Assembly (NCBI RefSeq): GCF_016863315.1
Contig: NZ_BOOQ01000047.1
Span: 47,400-111,399 of the forward strand
Source: Planotetraspora silvatica
GTDB lineage: Bacteria; Actinomycetota; Actinomycetes; Streptosporangiales; Streptosporangiaceae
Reading direction: 5' to 3'
Length of the DNA stretch: 64,000 nt
The position numbers and the translations under genes were made by a program. Within the stretch, counting starts at the first letter, position 1. Each line of letters opens with the position of its first letter. The notes below the pieces were generated by a model. It worked only from the letters and a program-made list of their open reading frames with translations. It was not told the origin of the DNA and ran no database searches. Positions 27,025 through 35,862 of this stretch are shown piece by piece.

Positions 27025-28062
27025 ATGAAGATGACCCAGCGACCCGGCTGGACCCCTGCTCGTCTGCGTGAACACCGCGAGGCCCACGGCCTCACCCTGG
27101 AGGCTGCGGGCGAACGGCTCCGCCAGGCGGCCACTGTTCACGGGTTGAGCGTGCCGGCGGCCAACTTCCAAACCCTCTGGGCTCACGAGCAGGGAACGGT
27201 GTTTCCCGGCCCGCATTACCGCCGTGCCTACTGCCTGCTCTATCAGGCGACCGAGCCTGAACTTGGTTTTCGACCTCCCTTGCCCGGCGAATCACAGAAA
27301 GCGGAAATTGTGATTTCCGAATTGCCTGCGCCTACTGACCCGGCCGCGGACAACGCTGCCGCCCAGGTCATCGAGGAAGCGTTCACCAAGGTCTCCGTTG
27401 GCGGCATCGAGCCGGGCGACTCTCCGCAGTCTCTGCTGCGTGGCCGAGTGGTCGACGCCTGGAGGCGGCGCCACGGCGGAGGAAGCCCGAGGCCGATCCT
27501 CGTTCTCGTCGGCGGGTATGCCGGTTCGGGCAAGACCGAGTTCTCGCGGTTCCTGTCCGACGTCACCGGTTGGGCGTTCCTGGACAAGGACTCGCTGACC
27601 CGCTCCATCGTCGAGCGGCTCCTTGTCTCGCTGGGCGGTGACCCCAACGACCGGCATTCTGACCTGTATCTCAAGGAGGTCCGCCCACTGGAGTACCGGT
27701 GCCTGATGGAGACCGCGTGGGACAACCTGAACGTCGGCACTTCGACCATCCTGTCTGCGCCGTTCATCGCGGAGTTGAAGGACAAGGCGTGGTTCACCCG
27801 CCTGGAGAACCGGTGCGCCGCGAAGGGCATCGACGTGGCGGCGATCTGGGTCCGCTGCGATCCCGAGTCCATGCGCGAGTACATCGAGTTCCGCGGCGCT
27901 GCGCGTGATGCCTGGAAGCTCGGCAATTGGGACCAGTACGCCGAGGGACTCGACCTTGAGGTGAGTCCGCCTACAGCACATCTCACGGTGGACAACCGGC
28001 TTGGTGCGGCGATCAGCCTTGCCGACCAGACTCGCGAGTCGCTCAGGCGGATATTCACGTGA
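27025..28062 (+). CDS. XRE-like HTH fused to a P-loop kinase (zeta-toxin-like fold)
   Basis: A 345-aa protein. Residues 1-~75 look like an XRE-type HTH (WTPARLREHREAHGLTLEAA ... NFQTLWAHEQG). A linker follows, then a P-loop kinase domain with GGYAGSGKTEFS around residue 165 and an Asp/Lys block WAFLDKDSLTRS. The kinase half resembles AAA_33/zeta-toxin-like small-molecule kinases. Role unknown: it could be a regulator with a nucleotide-sensing domain or part of a toxin-type module. Its stop overlaps the GTG of the next kinase gene by four bases. Confidence 0.7.
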   Translation: MKMTQRPGWTPARLREHREAHGLTLEAAGERLRQAATVHGLSVPAANFQTLWAHEQGTVFPGPHYRRAYCLLYQATEPELGFRPPLPGESQKAEIVISELPAPTDPAADNAAAQVIEEAFTKVSVGGIEPGDSPQSLLRGRVVDAWRRRHGGGSPRPILVLVGGYAGSGKTEFSRFLSDVTGWAFLDKDSLTRSIVERLLVSLGGDPNDRHSDLYLKEVRPLEYRCLMETAWDNLNVGTSTILSAPFIAELKDKAWFTRLENRCAAKGIDVAAIWVRCDPESMREYIEFRGAARDAWKLGNWDQYAEGLDLEVSPPTAHLTVDNRLGAAISLADQTRESLRRIFT

Positions 28063-28679
28063 CGGCGCCGCCGATCGGGATCGTGCTGTACGGCCCGCCC
28101 GCCAGCGGCAAGAGCACCATCACAGCCGCACTGCACCGACACGACCGCCGGTTCCGTCTCCTGCGCAAGCTCAAGGTAGGCACCGGGCGCCCCGATGACT
28201 ACGAGTTCGTCAGCGCCGAGCATCTCGATGAGCTGCGCCGCGTCGGCCGCCTGCTGACAGAGACCCACCGCTACGGCAACGTCTACGCCGTCGACCGACA
28301 GAACATCGAAGACATGACAGCCGCCCGACTGGTGCCGGTCGCGCACATCGGAAACATCGCAGACCTGCGCCGGCTCATCGGCCGTACTCCGGACTCCTGG
28401 CTCCGCGTGCTGCTGTGGACACCCCGAGACGTCACCGAGCAGCGGTCGAAGAACCGCGGCGACGCAGACACCGCCAAGCGGCTCCGAGCATGGGACGAGA
28501 CGCTTGCCGACCTGACCGCCAACGCCGACGAGGCGTTCTTTCATCTGCGCATCCACACCGACCGCTTGGATACCGACGCCGCTGCAGGCGAGATCACCGA
28601 TGCGTTCCTTGCACTGATGAAGGCTGCTGATCGCGCGGAGCTTCATCGCGAAAATACGGCTGCACACCGAGGGAAATGA
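28059..28679 (+). CDS. Guanylate-kinase-like P-loop protein
   Basis: A 206-aa protein with P-loop YGPPASGKSTIT near the N-terminus and a layout (EFVSAEHLDEL ... RYGNVYAVDRQ) recalling the guanylate-kinase fold. It differs enough from housekeeping Gmk that nucleotide-kinase activity is only inferred. It is translationally coupled to the XRE/kinase gene, so the pair likely acts together. It converges with a three-gene minus-strand group. Confidence 0.65.
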   Translation: MTAPPIGIVLYGPPASGKSTITAALHRHDRRFRLLRKLKVGTGRPDDYEFVSAEHLDELRRVGRLLTETHRYGNVYAVDRQNIEDMTAARLVPVAHIGNIADLRRLIGRTPDSWLRVLLWTPRDVTEQRSKNRGDADTAKRLRAWDETLADLTANADEAFFHLRIHTDRLDTDAAAGEITDAFLALMKAADRAELHRENTAAHRGK

Positions 28680-28834
28680 GATCCGCACGCCACCATGTGC
28701 CGCAACCGGCGCATCGCGCACTGCTGGGAATCTCAGCGTTCGCGGAGGTCCAGAGGACATCCGAGTGAGCACATCCGGCCACGGGAGTCCCTCTCCGCGC
28801 TCGGGCGCGTGAAGGCCTGTCTTGGCTCTTCTCG

Positions 28835-29176
28835 TCATCGCATCTGTCCCGAAAGGATCTTCATCCACAATTGCTCGGCGTCAGGAGCACGGAGCCATTC
28901 GCTCTCCTGTATGAGCACCTCGTCGGAGCGATAGAGACGCCGGACGAAGAGCAACCCGCCGGCCTGACACAACTCGTAGACGATCGGTTGGCAGTCGCAG
29001 GTGTGACGGCGAACTCGTATGCGGTCCGTACGCGGCAAGTTCTCTCGCCACTCCATGCGGGCGTATCCAACCTGTGGTGCAGCGGGGTGAAGGCCCGGAC
29101 ATCCCGTGATGAGCTGAAGCAGGTCGGGCGGCGTCTTCTCGCGGTGGGCCGCGGTTGTTGGCCTTGTCGCGGTCAC
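28835..29176 (-). CDS. Conserved small protein of the element
   Basis: A 113-aa protein from a GTG at 29176. Its conserved core MEWRENLPRTDRIRVRRH is followed by a CDC pair and YELCQAGGLLFVRR. It is a recurrent AICE/plasmid hypothetical in actinobacteria, of unknown function. Its start overlaps the preceding stop (GTGA, 29173-29176), making it the third gene of a tightly coupled minus-strand operon. Confidence 0.65.
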   Translation of the reverse strand: MTATRPTTAAHREKTPPDLLQLITGCPGLHPAAPQVGYARMEWRENLPRTDRIRVRRHTCDCQPIVYELCQAGGLLFVRRLYRSDEVLIQESEWLRAPDAEQLWMKILSGQMR

Positions 29177-29508
29177 GACGTATGACCGCGTGGTGAGGCG
29201 GAATGATCGTGGCGCAGTTCGGCGTAGCGAGCAGCGACCCTGCGCGCAGCCGTCTTCACCGCGAGCGCCCGGCACCCTGTGTACACCCACCGACCGGTGT
29301 GATCGGATACCCGGCCGGTCCACCACCGGTACCGCCAGCCGTCAGGCCCCCACTCGCACCACACGACGAGGTGGACCCATACGGACAGGAGCGCCACCCC
29401 ATCGCCTACTCGCGTTTCCGTGGAGATGCCCAGCCGTTCCAGTTCGACGCGAAGTCGCCCTGCCGCCGTCGCGGCGGGGGAGCGACCATCGGCCGGCATG
29501 CTCCTCAT
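29173..29508 (-). CDS. Hypothetical Trp-rich small protein
   Basis: A 111-aa protein with an aromatic middle (VWVHLVVWCEWGPDGWRYRW) and a basic helix near the end (AVKTAARRVAARYAEL). No known motif. It overlaps both neighbours by four bases and so is co-translated with them. The operon is divergent from a GntR regulator. Confidence 0.6.
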   Translation of the reverse strand: MRSMPADGRSPAATAAGRLRVELERLGISTETRVGDGVALLSVWVHLVVWCEWGPDGWRYRWWTGRVSDHTGRWVYTGCRALAVKTAARRVAARYAELRHDHSASPRGHTS

Positions 29509-29792
29509 GGCTCCCCCCTTCGCCCAGGGTGCTCGCCACGGTCATTCAGCCCGTCCTTCCCCGTAGTAGGGGCGGCGGCCAGGCGCAGGGCGATCTCAGT
29601 CTGCCTTTCCAGCTCGACCAGTAGGCCGGGGGCGTCGTCGCCACACACGGTCTGCGCCATCCCGGAGGTGAGTTGCTCCATGCTCAGCGAGACTGCGCGT
29701 CGTGTGGCGTACCAGCCTTGCGGGCCGGTCTCACTGGCACCGCGCCAGATCACCCAATCCGGGTATCGGGTCGCCAGTTCCTGAAGCGTCAT
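29505..29792 (-). CDS. Hypothetical small protein, first of a three-gene operon
   Basis: A 95-aa protein opening MTLQELATRYPDWVIWRG. It is a soluble alpha/beta-looking protein; similar openings occur in Streptomyces mobile elements. It overlaps the next gene by ATGA (29505-29508). It starts ~45 bases from a palindrome and is divergent from the GntR gene at 29894, so that regulator may control it. Confidence 0.6.
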   Translation of the reverse strand: MTLQELATRYPDWVIWRGASETGPQGWYATRRAVSLSMEQLTSGMAQTVCGDDAPGLLVELERQTEIALRLAAAPTTGKDGLNDRGEHPGRRGEP

Positions 29793-29836
29793 TCAGTCGT
29801 CCGATCAAGAGGAGGCCATCTTTCAATCAATGTAGC

Positions 29837-29850
29837 TATGTACGTACATA
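29837..29850. promoter_or_regulatory. Palindrome TATGTACGTACATA, candidate GntR operator
   Basis: A perfect 14-base palindrome midway between the divergent three-gene operon (start 29792) and the GntR gene (start 29894). Position and symmetry fit an autoregulatory operator. It differs from the palindromes at 26.2 kb, consistent with a different regulator. Confidence 0.55.
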
Positions 29851-29893
29851 CGTGCAAGGCGATGCGCCTATGCTGCTACGTAGCTTCGGCGCT

Positions 29894-30316
29894 ATGACGA
29901 TCGATCCCAGCGCCGACCGCCCGGTCTACAAGCAACTCGCGGACCTGATTCGGGCGCGCATCGAGGCGGGGGAGTACCGCCCAGGGCAGCGACTCCCTGC
30001 CGAGAGCGATTACGTCGCCGAGTACGGCATCTCCCGCGACTCGGTACGCCGTGCCATAGCCGTGCTGAGGGGAGAGGGACTGATCGTGACCGAGCTGAGA
30101 GGCTCTCGCGTCCGAGACGCGGGGGAGGCCGTCACCGTGCCGATTGCCCCCGGCGCACAGGTGACTGCCCGCATGCCAACCGAACCCGAACGCCGGCAGC
30201 TTGGCATCGCCGAGGGCGTCCCCATTTTGGTCGTCACAGAGCCAGATGGCGAGACCCGCAAGCTTCCCGCCGACCGGACGATCATCGAGGCCAGCAAAGA
30301 GCAGCAGGAAGTTTGA
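29894..30316 (+). CDS. GntR-family regulator, second of the element
   Basis: A 140-aa protein. Its HTH is standard (RPVYKQLADLIRARIEAGEY, GQRLPAESDYVAEYGISRD). Only a short C-terminal piece of a UTRA/HutC-like domain follows (PTEPERRQLGIAEGVPILVV), so effector binding may be reduced. It is divergent from three coupled small genes, with a palindrome between, so local regulation is likely. Confidence 0.82.
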   Translation: MTIDPSADRPVYKQLADLIRARIEAGEYRPGQRLPAESDYVAEYGISRDSVRRAIAVLRGEGLIVTELRGSRVRDAGEAVTVPIAPGAQVTARMPTEPERRQLGIAEGVPILVVTEPDGETRKLPADRTIIEASKEQQEV

Positions 30317-30401
30317 CGCCATGTCACCGCCGACGAGGATCGGTGCCTCGTTCGAGGTGCTCTATCTAGACGGCCTCGAACTGCTTAACCGAAACGGGAC
30401 G

Positions 30402-32702
30402 TCATGGAGAACGTTCTCGTAGGTCACCGCTGATGACGTGGGTAGGGGCGTAGGTGGCGGCGAGGTGGTCTTGCAGTTCGGCGTGGCGGAACTGGTAAAT
30501 CGGTCCTACCGCGCGTAGTAGGCCCAATCGGTGAGCATCGTCGAGAAACGGCATCAGTTTGCGGGGCAGTTGGCCTGTCCGGGCCAGCCGATGGGTCGTC
30601 ACCAGATAGGCGATCCACGCACGGTGAGCGCCGGCTGCGAGCCCGAATGTGAGTCCGGCCGTGAGTCCGGCCGGGAGTCCGACCGGGAGTCCGATCTCGA
30701 GCATGGCCGTGAGCCCGGCCGCGAGTCCGATCGCGAGCATGGCCGTGAGCCCGGGCGCGAGCCCGAACGCGATGATACGCAGGAGGTTCACCGCGCGGTC
30801 GGCTCGCCAGCTCGCCAGCGGACTGTTCGCCAGCTCTCCTGGTGTTGGTGCCTCTGCCCACGATAAGACGCCGAGCGTAAGCCAGGCCGCGAGCCCGACC
30901 GGGAGCGTGATTGGGAGCACGATCGGGAGCATGTCCGTGAACTCCCCATTCGTCCAGGACGAGAGCCAACTGGCCGAGAGCCCCGCCGCGAGCCCGAGCG
31001 CGAGCCCGAGCGCGAGCCCGAGCGGGAGCCTGACCGCGAGTTTTGATATGAGCTGAGGTAGCCGGCTATGAAGGCGGAGGTTAGCGAAGCCCGGTTCCTC
31101 CCGCGCCCAGGAACGGGCCGCGAGCCCCACCACGAGCCCGACCGGGAGCCCGACCACTAACCCGGTCGGGAGAAAGGACGTGAACGTGAACGCGAAGTCG
31201 GACACAAACTGGCTCACGGGCCCGTCCTCGAGCTGCGCGGACTTGCCTAATTGCGTGAGCGCGAATGTGAGCGTGAACGTGAGCGCGGGCGTGAACGAGA
31301 CTGTAAGCGCGACCGTGATGGTGGTGAGTGCTGCCAGGGCGATGCGCGTAAGGGGGGTGAAGGTGCGGGTGGTGCGGGCGAGGTGCCACCAGGCCAGGTC
31401 ACGGGTGCGGGGGCTGCCATCGGTGTGGGGGTGGCTCATCTGGTAGGCAAGATAGCTCAGCCAGCGGCGCACCCGCGCGGGGTCGTGGCGGTGGCGGGGG
31501 CGAAACAACTGCGCGGGATCGTCGCTGGGTGGGCGGGTGTCGATGAGAGTGTCGACCAGTTGATCAAACAGGTGCGCGCGCAGTGTCGCCGCGTCGGGGA
31601 AAGCGTCTGCATTCAGTAGATTAACCGGATCGGTGCGGGCGTTCAGGTAGACCGTGCGCACCAGCCATACTCCCAGCGGGGTTGTGCATAGTTCGGCCAG
31701 ATTGGCCACTGGTCCTTGCGCCGGGGTAGAGGCCCGCAGGCCGGTGAGGATCTGCTCCCACACTGGTCCGGGGTGCGGGGGCAGGCACCTGCGTAGGTAG
31801 GCCGCAGCGGCTACCCGGTTCAGGGGGCGCGGCTGGATCACCACGGCGGAGGTCAGCACGTTGCCGGCCCGGTCGATGGCGTGGGTGAATTCGCTCGTGC
31901 GACTGGTGAGGATCAGCTGGTCATCGCGGCCCAGGAACCGGTTGAGCGCGGTGATGACGGCGGCCTGCGCGGGCGAGGGCAGCTCATCCAGGCCGTCCAA
32001 CACCGGCAGCACCTGCCCGCTGGTGGCCAGATGCCGAGGGGCATCGGGCCCGAACTCGGGTGCGCGTAGCGCCGGGTAGTCGGTGGACAGTCGGACGGCG
32101 ACCCATTCGTGCAGGTGGGGAAACCGTCCGGTGTCCCAGCCGGCCACCGACAACAACACCGGAACTGGCTCATGAGGGTGCGCGCCGCGGGTGTCGAGGA
32201 GCTCGCGGACCAACTGCACCGCCAGGGTGGTCTTGCCGGCGCCGGGGCCGCCGAGGATGACCAGGCGGCGGCGTTTCATCGCACGGAACTTGTGGACCAG
32301 GGCGGGAATGTCGTCGCTGGAGGCCTTCAGCCGCAGCGAGGCGGGGGTGAGATTGACCGCGTGATCCATCGCCTGCCGGTTATCGGTCAGATGCCACTGC
32401 ACCGGGATCGGATCGGGATCATCCAGCGATCGCAGGATCGCCTCGGTGCGCCACTGGCCCGCAACCAGGCCAGCCAGCACCTGCTTAGCCGCACTCGCGC
32501 CCTCTGTCCCGTCTCGCGGGGTAGCGGTTCGGTGGCGGGTGTACTCGATGCGCAGGGTGACCAGCACTAGGAACGCGACGGTGGTCCAGATCGTCAAAGG
32601 CCACCATTTCCAGGTGACCTGCACGGTATTGGTCGCCAGATTCCCGACCAGTGCCACGGTGACGGCCACGAGAACACCGGTGATCGGTGAGGGGGTGCGC
32701 AC
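30402..32702 (-). CDS. NACHT STAND ATPase with a repeat-built membrane domain
   Basis: A 766-aa protein. Two N-terminal hydrophobic segments (residues ~5-50) precede a NACHT domain with Walker A GGPGAGKTT, Walker B VLPVLDGLDEL and a sensor TSRTSE. The second half is a long hydrophobic region made largely of four-residue xGLx-type units (GLTAGLPVGLP...), probably many glycine-zipper membrane helices, and it ends with a soluble QFRHAELQDHLA segment. NACHT proteins with membrane effectors are candidate antiphage receptors that depolarise or permeabilise the membrane. That role is inference here. Much of the DNA for the hydrophobic part is 12-bp repeats. Confidence 0.85.
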   Translation of the reverse strand: MRTPSPITGVLVAVTVALVGNLATNTVQVTWKWWPLTIWTTVAFLVLVTLRIEYTRHRTATPRDGTEGASAAKQVLAGLVAGQWRTEAILRSLDDPDPIPVQWHLTDNRQAMDHAVNLTPASLRLKASSDDIPALVHKFRAMKRRRLVILGGPGAGKTTLAVQLVRELLDTRGAHPHEPVPVLLSVAGWDTGRFPHLHEWVAVRLSTDYPALRAPEFGPDAPRHLATSGQVLPVLDGLDELPSPAQAAVITALNRFLGRDDQLILTSRTSEFTHAIDRAGNVLTSAVVIQPRPLNRVAAAAYLRRCLPPHPGPVWEQILTGLRASTPAQGPVANLAELCTTPLGVWLVRTVYLNARTDPVNLLNADAFPDAATLRAHLFDQLVDTLIDTRPPSDDPAQLFRPRHRHDPARVRRWLSYLAYQMSHPHTDGSPRTRDLAWWHLARTTRTFTPLTRIALAALTTITVALTVSFTPALTFTLTFALTQLGKSAQLEDGPVSQFVSDFAFTFTSFLPTGLVVGLPVGLVVGLAARSWAREEPGFANLRLHSRLPQLISKLAVRLPLGLALGLALGLAAGLSASWLSSWTNGEFTDMLPIVLPITLPVGLAAWLTLGVLSWAEAPTPGELANSPLASWRADRAVNLLRIIAFGLAPGLTAMLAIGLAAGLTAMLEIGLPVGLPAGLTAGLTFGLAAGAHRAWIAYLVTTHRLARTGQLPRKLMPFLDDAHRLGLLRAVGPIYQFRHAELQDHLAATYAPTHVISGDLRERSP
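30649..30768. repeat. 12-bp repeats encoding the NACHT membrane helices
   Basis: Ten consecutive 12-bp units related to GTGAGTCCGGCC lie here, encoding four residues each on the minus strand. Further blocks with the same period occur around 30888-30930, 30990-31040, 31110-31160 and 31255-31310. The units are diverged, so this is an old or selected minisatellite inside a gene. Confidence 0.75.
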
Positions 32703-32855
32703 GTCTTCATCATCACGCGATCATTCGGATTGCCGCGCCCCTATAGCTCGGTTTGTCATTCTTTCGAGAATGTCCCACCCCGCGCGGGACGGCATCGGGC
32801 GTGGATCGCGATGATCAATCCGTCATGGTCCACCGGACTTGTGGACCTGTGTCAG

Positions 32856-32909
32856 ACCTCGGTTGATGCTTGACGCTTCGGCCCCGCCTGATGCTTTACA
32901 TGATCACGG
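32856..32909 (+). repeat. Left inverted repeat of the exporter island
   Basis: Starts ACCTCGGTTGATGCTTGAC and ends ACATGATCA; matches the reverse complement of 39631-39687 at 42 of 51 aligned positions by eye. Confidence 0.65.
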
Positions 32910-33166
32910 CGGGACTGGCGACACTTCCTCTTCTGCCGAGTTGAGGATGCTCGGTACCGGTGTTGAGTCCTCAGTCCCACCACAGGGTCACGAGGCGTGA
33001 GCCAGGCGGAACCGCGATTGGCCGCGCCGGAGGCCCGCCGGTCCACAAGTCCGTTCCCGGATCATCGGGCTGCAGTTCCGCTGCCCACACGGCAACGTCC
33101 GTGGCCGATGCGGTGGTAACCACATAGACATGGTCGCCGAAGGGCCACTCGTCGCCTCCCGTGCCC
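32910..33166. other. Gap inside the left end of the island
   Basis: No supported gene. Short frames here lack start signals and recognisable motifs. A GNAT-like reading frame begins near its right end. Confidence 0.4.
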
Positions 33167-33560
33167 CTCTTGGAGTACTTCGCCGGCCCCGAGTGGAGAG
33201 GGGTGTGGCACAGGCGCTATCAGCAGGTGGCGGCGGACCCCTGCCAGCGCAGCATGGGTGACCGGTGTCATCTGGGATGAGCGGCGCAAGGTGGCCATTG
33301 GCCAGGCTGGTTATCACGGACCACCCGACCAGTCGGGGATGGCCGAAGTCGGCTATGCCGTGGACCCAGCGTGCCGGCGACGCGGCTACGCGCGACCCGC
33401 ACTGGAGACTCTGCTCCAGCGTGCTGCCGGGTCCGGATCGAGGCCATGCGGCACGTGCTGCACCGGTTTGCGTACGAGGACAAGGACGCCGAGCCGGTCG
33501 GTACTCGGATCCGCTCCTCATCGGCTCGGCCGAACTGGCGCTGAATCCCGACGAGGCCCA
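33167..33560 (+). pseudogene. Broken GNAT-family acetyltransferase
   Basis: Two frames together give a GNAT core. One reads LEYFAGPEWRGVWHRRYQ until about 33240. The other continues with VTGVIWDE, then AEVGYAVDPACRRRGYARPA, which is the acetyl-CoA-binding V-x-P-x-RRRGYA signature of this family. After about 33425 the frame is lost again. At least two shifts and no clear start mean that it is not functional. Acetyltransferases modify small molecules or proteins; the substrate cannot be told. Confidence 0.6.
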
Positions 33561-33612
33561 CCCCAGGTGTTCGCGCGGTTGTGAGGACCGCGTGCGGCCG
33601 GCCGGGAGCGGG

Positions 33613-34272
33613 TCAGTCAGGGTCGTTCAGGGCGTCGTCCAGCGGGACCAGCCCCTGCTGCAACCCGAAGATCGCGGCCTGGGTGCGGTCCGCCAGCCCC
33701 AGCTTGGCCAGGATGCTGGAGACGTGCGCCTTCACGGTGTCCTCGGTGATGGCGAGCGTCCTGGCGATCTGCCGGTTGGACCGGCCGCGGGCAAGTACCC
33801 GCAGCACGTCCAGCTCCCGGGGGGACAGCGGGTCGACCGGGCGGTGCGCGCCCGCCTCGCGGACCTCGCGCACCAGCCGCGCGGCGATCCGCGGCTCCAG
33901 CAGGCTCTCGCCGCGGGCCGCGGCGCGCACCGACGCGACGACCTGGTCCACGCCGGCGGACTTCGACAGGTAGGCGAGCGCGCCTGCGCGTACCGCGGCG
34001 AGCAGGTGCTCGTCGGCCTCGGACGAGGTAAGCATGAGCACCTCCGTGCCCGGCCGGTCCCGTTTGATCTGCGCCAGCACGCTGAGGCCGTCCTGCCCGG
34101 CCATGAACAGGTCCAGCAGGACCACCGTCGGCTCCAGCGCATGCACCGCGCGCAGCGCGGCGGCGCCGTCGGCGCACTCGGCCACCACCTCGATGTCCTC
34201 CTCCTGGTCCAGGAGGAGGCGCAGCCCCTGCCGGACGACCTTGTGGTCGTCCACGATCAGCACACGGATCAC
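33613..34272 (-). CDS. NarL/FixJ-type response regulator
   Basis: A 219-aa protein. The receiver domain opens RVLIVDDHKVVRQGL and carries the phospho-acceptor Asp in VVLLDLFMAG. The LuxR-type HTH reads LSPRELDVLRVLARGRSNRQ. It partners the histidine kinase directly upstream, overlapping its stop by four bases. It is the last gene of the operon starting at 39375, so the pair probably controls the exporter genes it is transcribed with. Confidence 0.92.
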   Translation of the reverse strand: MIRVLIVDDHKVVRQGLRLLLDQEEDIEVVAECADGAAALRAVHALEPTVVLLDLFMAGQDGLSVLAQIKRDRPGTEVLMLTSSEADEHLLAAVRAGALAYLSKSAGVDQVVASVRAAARGESLLEPRIAARLVREVREAGAHRPVDPLSPRELDVLRVLARGRSNRQIARTLAITEDTVKAHVSSILAKLGLADRTQAAIFGLQQGLVPLDDALNDPD

Positions 34273-35819
34273 GGCCGCTCCCCGGGCAGCCGGACCAGGA
34301 CCGTGGTGCCATCGCCGGGGGCCGAGTCGACCTGGAGGTCGCCGCCCAGCTCGGCGACCCGCTCGCGCATCATCGGCAGGCCCATGCCGTGCCGGTCGCC
34401 GGCGCGCTCCGGGTCGAACCCGGCGCCGTCGTCGGTGACCGACAGCAGCAGCCCGCCGTCGACCACGGCGAGGCGTACCGCGATCCGGGTCGGGTGGGCG
34501 TGTCTGACCGCGTTGGCCAGCGCCTCCTGCGCGATGCGCAGCGCCGCGTGCTCGACCACCGGCGCCACCGTCACCGGTGCCAGCTCGGTGGCGATCGGCA
34601 CGCCCAGCCGGTCGCCGTAGGCCGCGCACAGCCCGGCCAGCGCGTCCGCGAGATCCGCGTCGCGCAGCGCCACCGGGCGCAGCTCCAGCAGCAAAGCCCG
34701 CATCTCGATCACCGTGCCGGTGGCGGTGCTCTCCATCGCCTCGACCCGGTCGAGCAGCGGCGAGCCGGCCGGCAGTGCCCGGCGTAGGCCGCCGGCGAGC
34801 AGCCGCAGCGAGTACAGGTCCTGCGAGATGGAGTCGTGCAGCTCGCGGGCGATGCGGGCGCGCTCGCCGGCGCCGGCGAGCTGCCACTGGACGGCCATCG
34901 CCTCGGCCAGGCGGACCGCCATCCGGTTGAAGTTCGCCTCCAGCTGGCCCACCTCGTCGGTGCCGGACACGGGTACCCGGTGGTTGTAGTCGCCGTCGGC
35001 GACGGCGACCGTGCTCGCCGCCAGCCGGCGCAGCCGGCCGATCAGCGTCCTGGTCGACAGCAGGCCGAAGACCACTCCGACCGGCAGCGCGGCGAGGGTG
35101 ACCAGCAGCCCGATAATGAGCAGCGGCCCGACGTCGGTGCCCGGCGAGGTGAGGTCCGCGCCGAGCGGGAGCCGGTCGTCATAGGGAACCTGGACGTAGA
35201 CGTAGCCGATCGCCGGGCCGGCGTCGTCGATCCCGGCGTTCGGCTTGCCGTCTGCCGCCAGCAGGTTCACCGGCACCAGCGCCCAGAGCACTGGGCCGAT
35301 TGTGGTGTCCGCCTGACCGTTCTCCCCCTTGGCCATCTTCGGCGACACCGCGAGCGCGCCAGCCGGCAGCGTCACCACGCCGGGACCGCCGAACGCCGCA
35401 CCGGCCGGGTATCCCGGCGGGTACGAGCTGGCGGCGATCCGGCCGTCCAGGTTGAGCAGCACCGCCAGCGACAGCGGCTTCTGCTCGTCCTGCCGTGCCG
35501 CCGTGTACGGGATGCGGACCCCCTCGCCGCCCGCCTCCATCCGGACCTCGCGGGGCGCGAGCACCAGGCCCGACTCGCCGAGCTGGATCTCGCTGCTGGT
35601 CGGCAGCCGGCCCAGCCGGCCGGCGGCGGCCAGCACCTGCGCGGCGTAGTCGTGCGCCGTGATGCCGACGAGCAGGCTGCGGTCCCGCTGCTTGCTATCC
35701 GCCACCAGGCGGGGCACCAGGAGTACCAGCGTCACCAGCTCGACCACGGCGACCGCCGCGGCGGTGACCAGGACGTACGAGGCGGCCATCCGCAGCCGCA
35801 GTCCGTGATGCCGGGCCAT
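34269..35819 (-). CDS. Two-component histidine kinase (HisKA_3 type)
   Basis: A 516-aa sensor. The ATG at 35819 is preferred over one seven codons upstream because GGGGGTGAGG precedes it. A membrane segment near residues 12-40, an extracytoplasmic domain of ~180 residues, a second membrane segment and a HAMP domain (RRLAASTVAVADGDY) are visible. The phospho-acceptor block is ARELHDSISQDLYSLR, and the ATPase domain has ALANAVRHAH and DDGAGFD. This is the NarX/LiaS-like class paired with NarL-type regulators. Its place after an ABC exporter suggests sensing of envelope stress or of an antimicrobial, which is inferred. Confidence 0.92.
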   Translation of the reverse strand: MARHHGLRLRMAASYVLVTAAAVAVVELVTLVLLVPRLVADSKQRDRSLLVGITAHDYAAQVLAAAGRLGRLPTSSEIQLGESGLVLAPREVRMEAGGEGVRIPYTAARQDEQKPLSLAVLLNLDGRIAASSYPPGYPAGAAFGGPGVVTLPAGALAVSPKMAKGENGQADTTIGPVLWALVPVNLLAADGKPNAGIDDAGPAIGYVYVQVPYDDRLPLGADLTSPGTDVGPLLIIGLLVTLAALPVGVVFGLLSTRTLIGRLRRLAASTVAVADGDYNHRVPVSGTDEVGQLEANFNRMAVRLAEAMAVQWQLAGAGERARIARELHDSISQDLYSLRLLAGGLRRALPAGSPLLDRVEAMESTATGTVIEMRALLLELRPVALRDADLADALAGLCAAYGDRLGVPIATELAPVTVAPVVEHAALRIAQEALANAVRHAHPTRIAVRLAVVDGGLLLSVTDDGAGFDPERAGDRHGMGLPMMRERVAELGGDLQVDSAPGDGTTVLVRLPGERP

Positions 35820-35862
35820 CGCCTCACCCCCTTCCGGCATTATCGTGCGCCGGCCGCCGGCG

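Noticed and set aside
33265..34620. A 451-codon plus-strand frame across the response regulator
   Set aside because: It runs antisense to a clear response regulator and kinase; only its first part overlaps a GNAT-like signature, and that is in a different frame.
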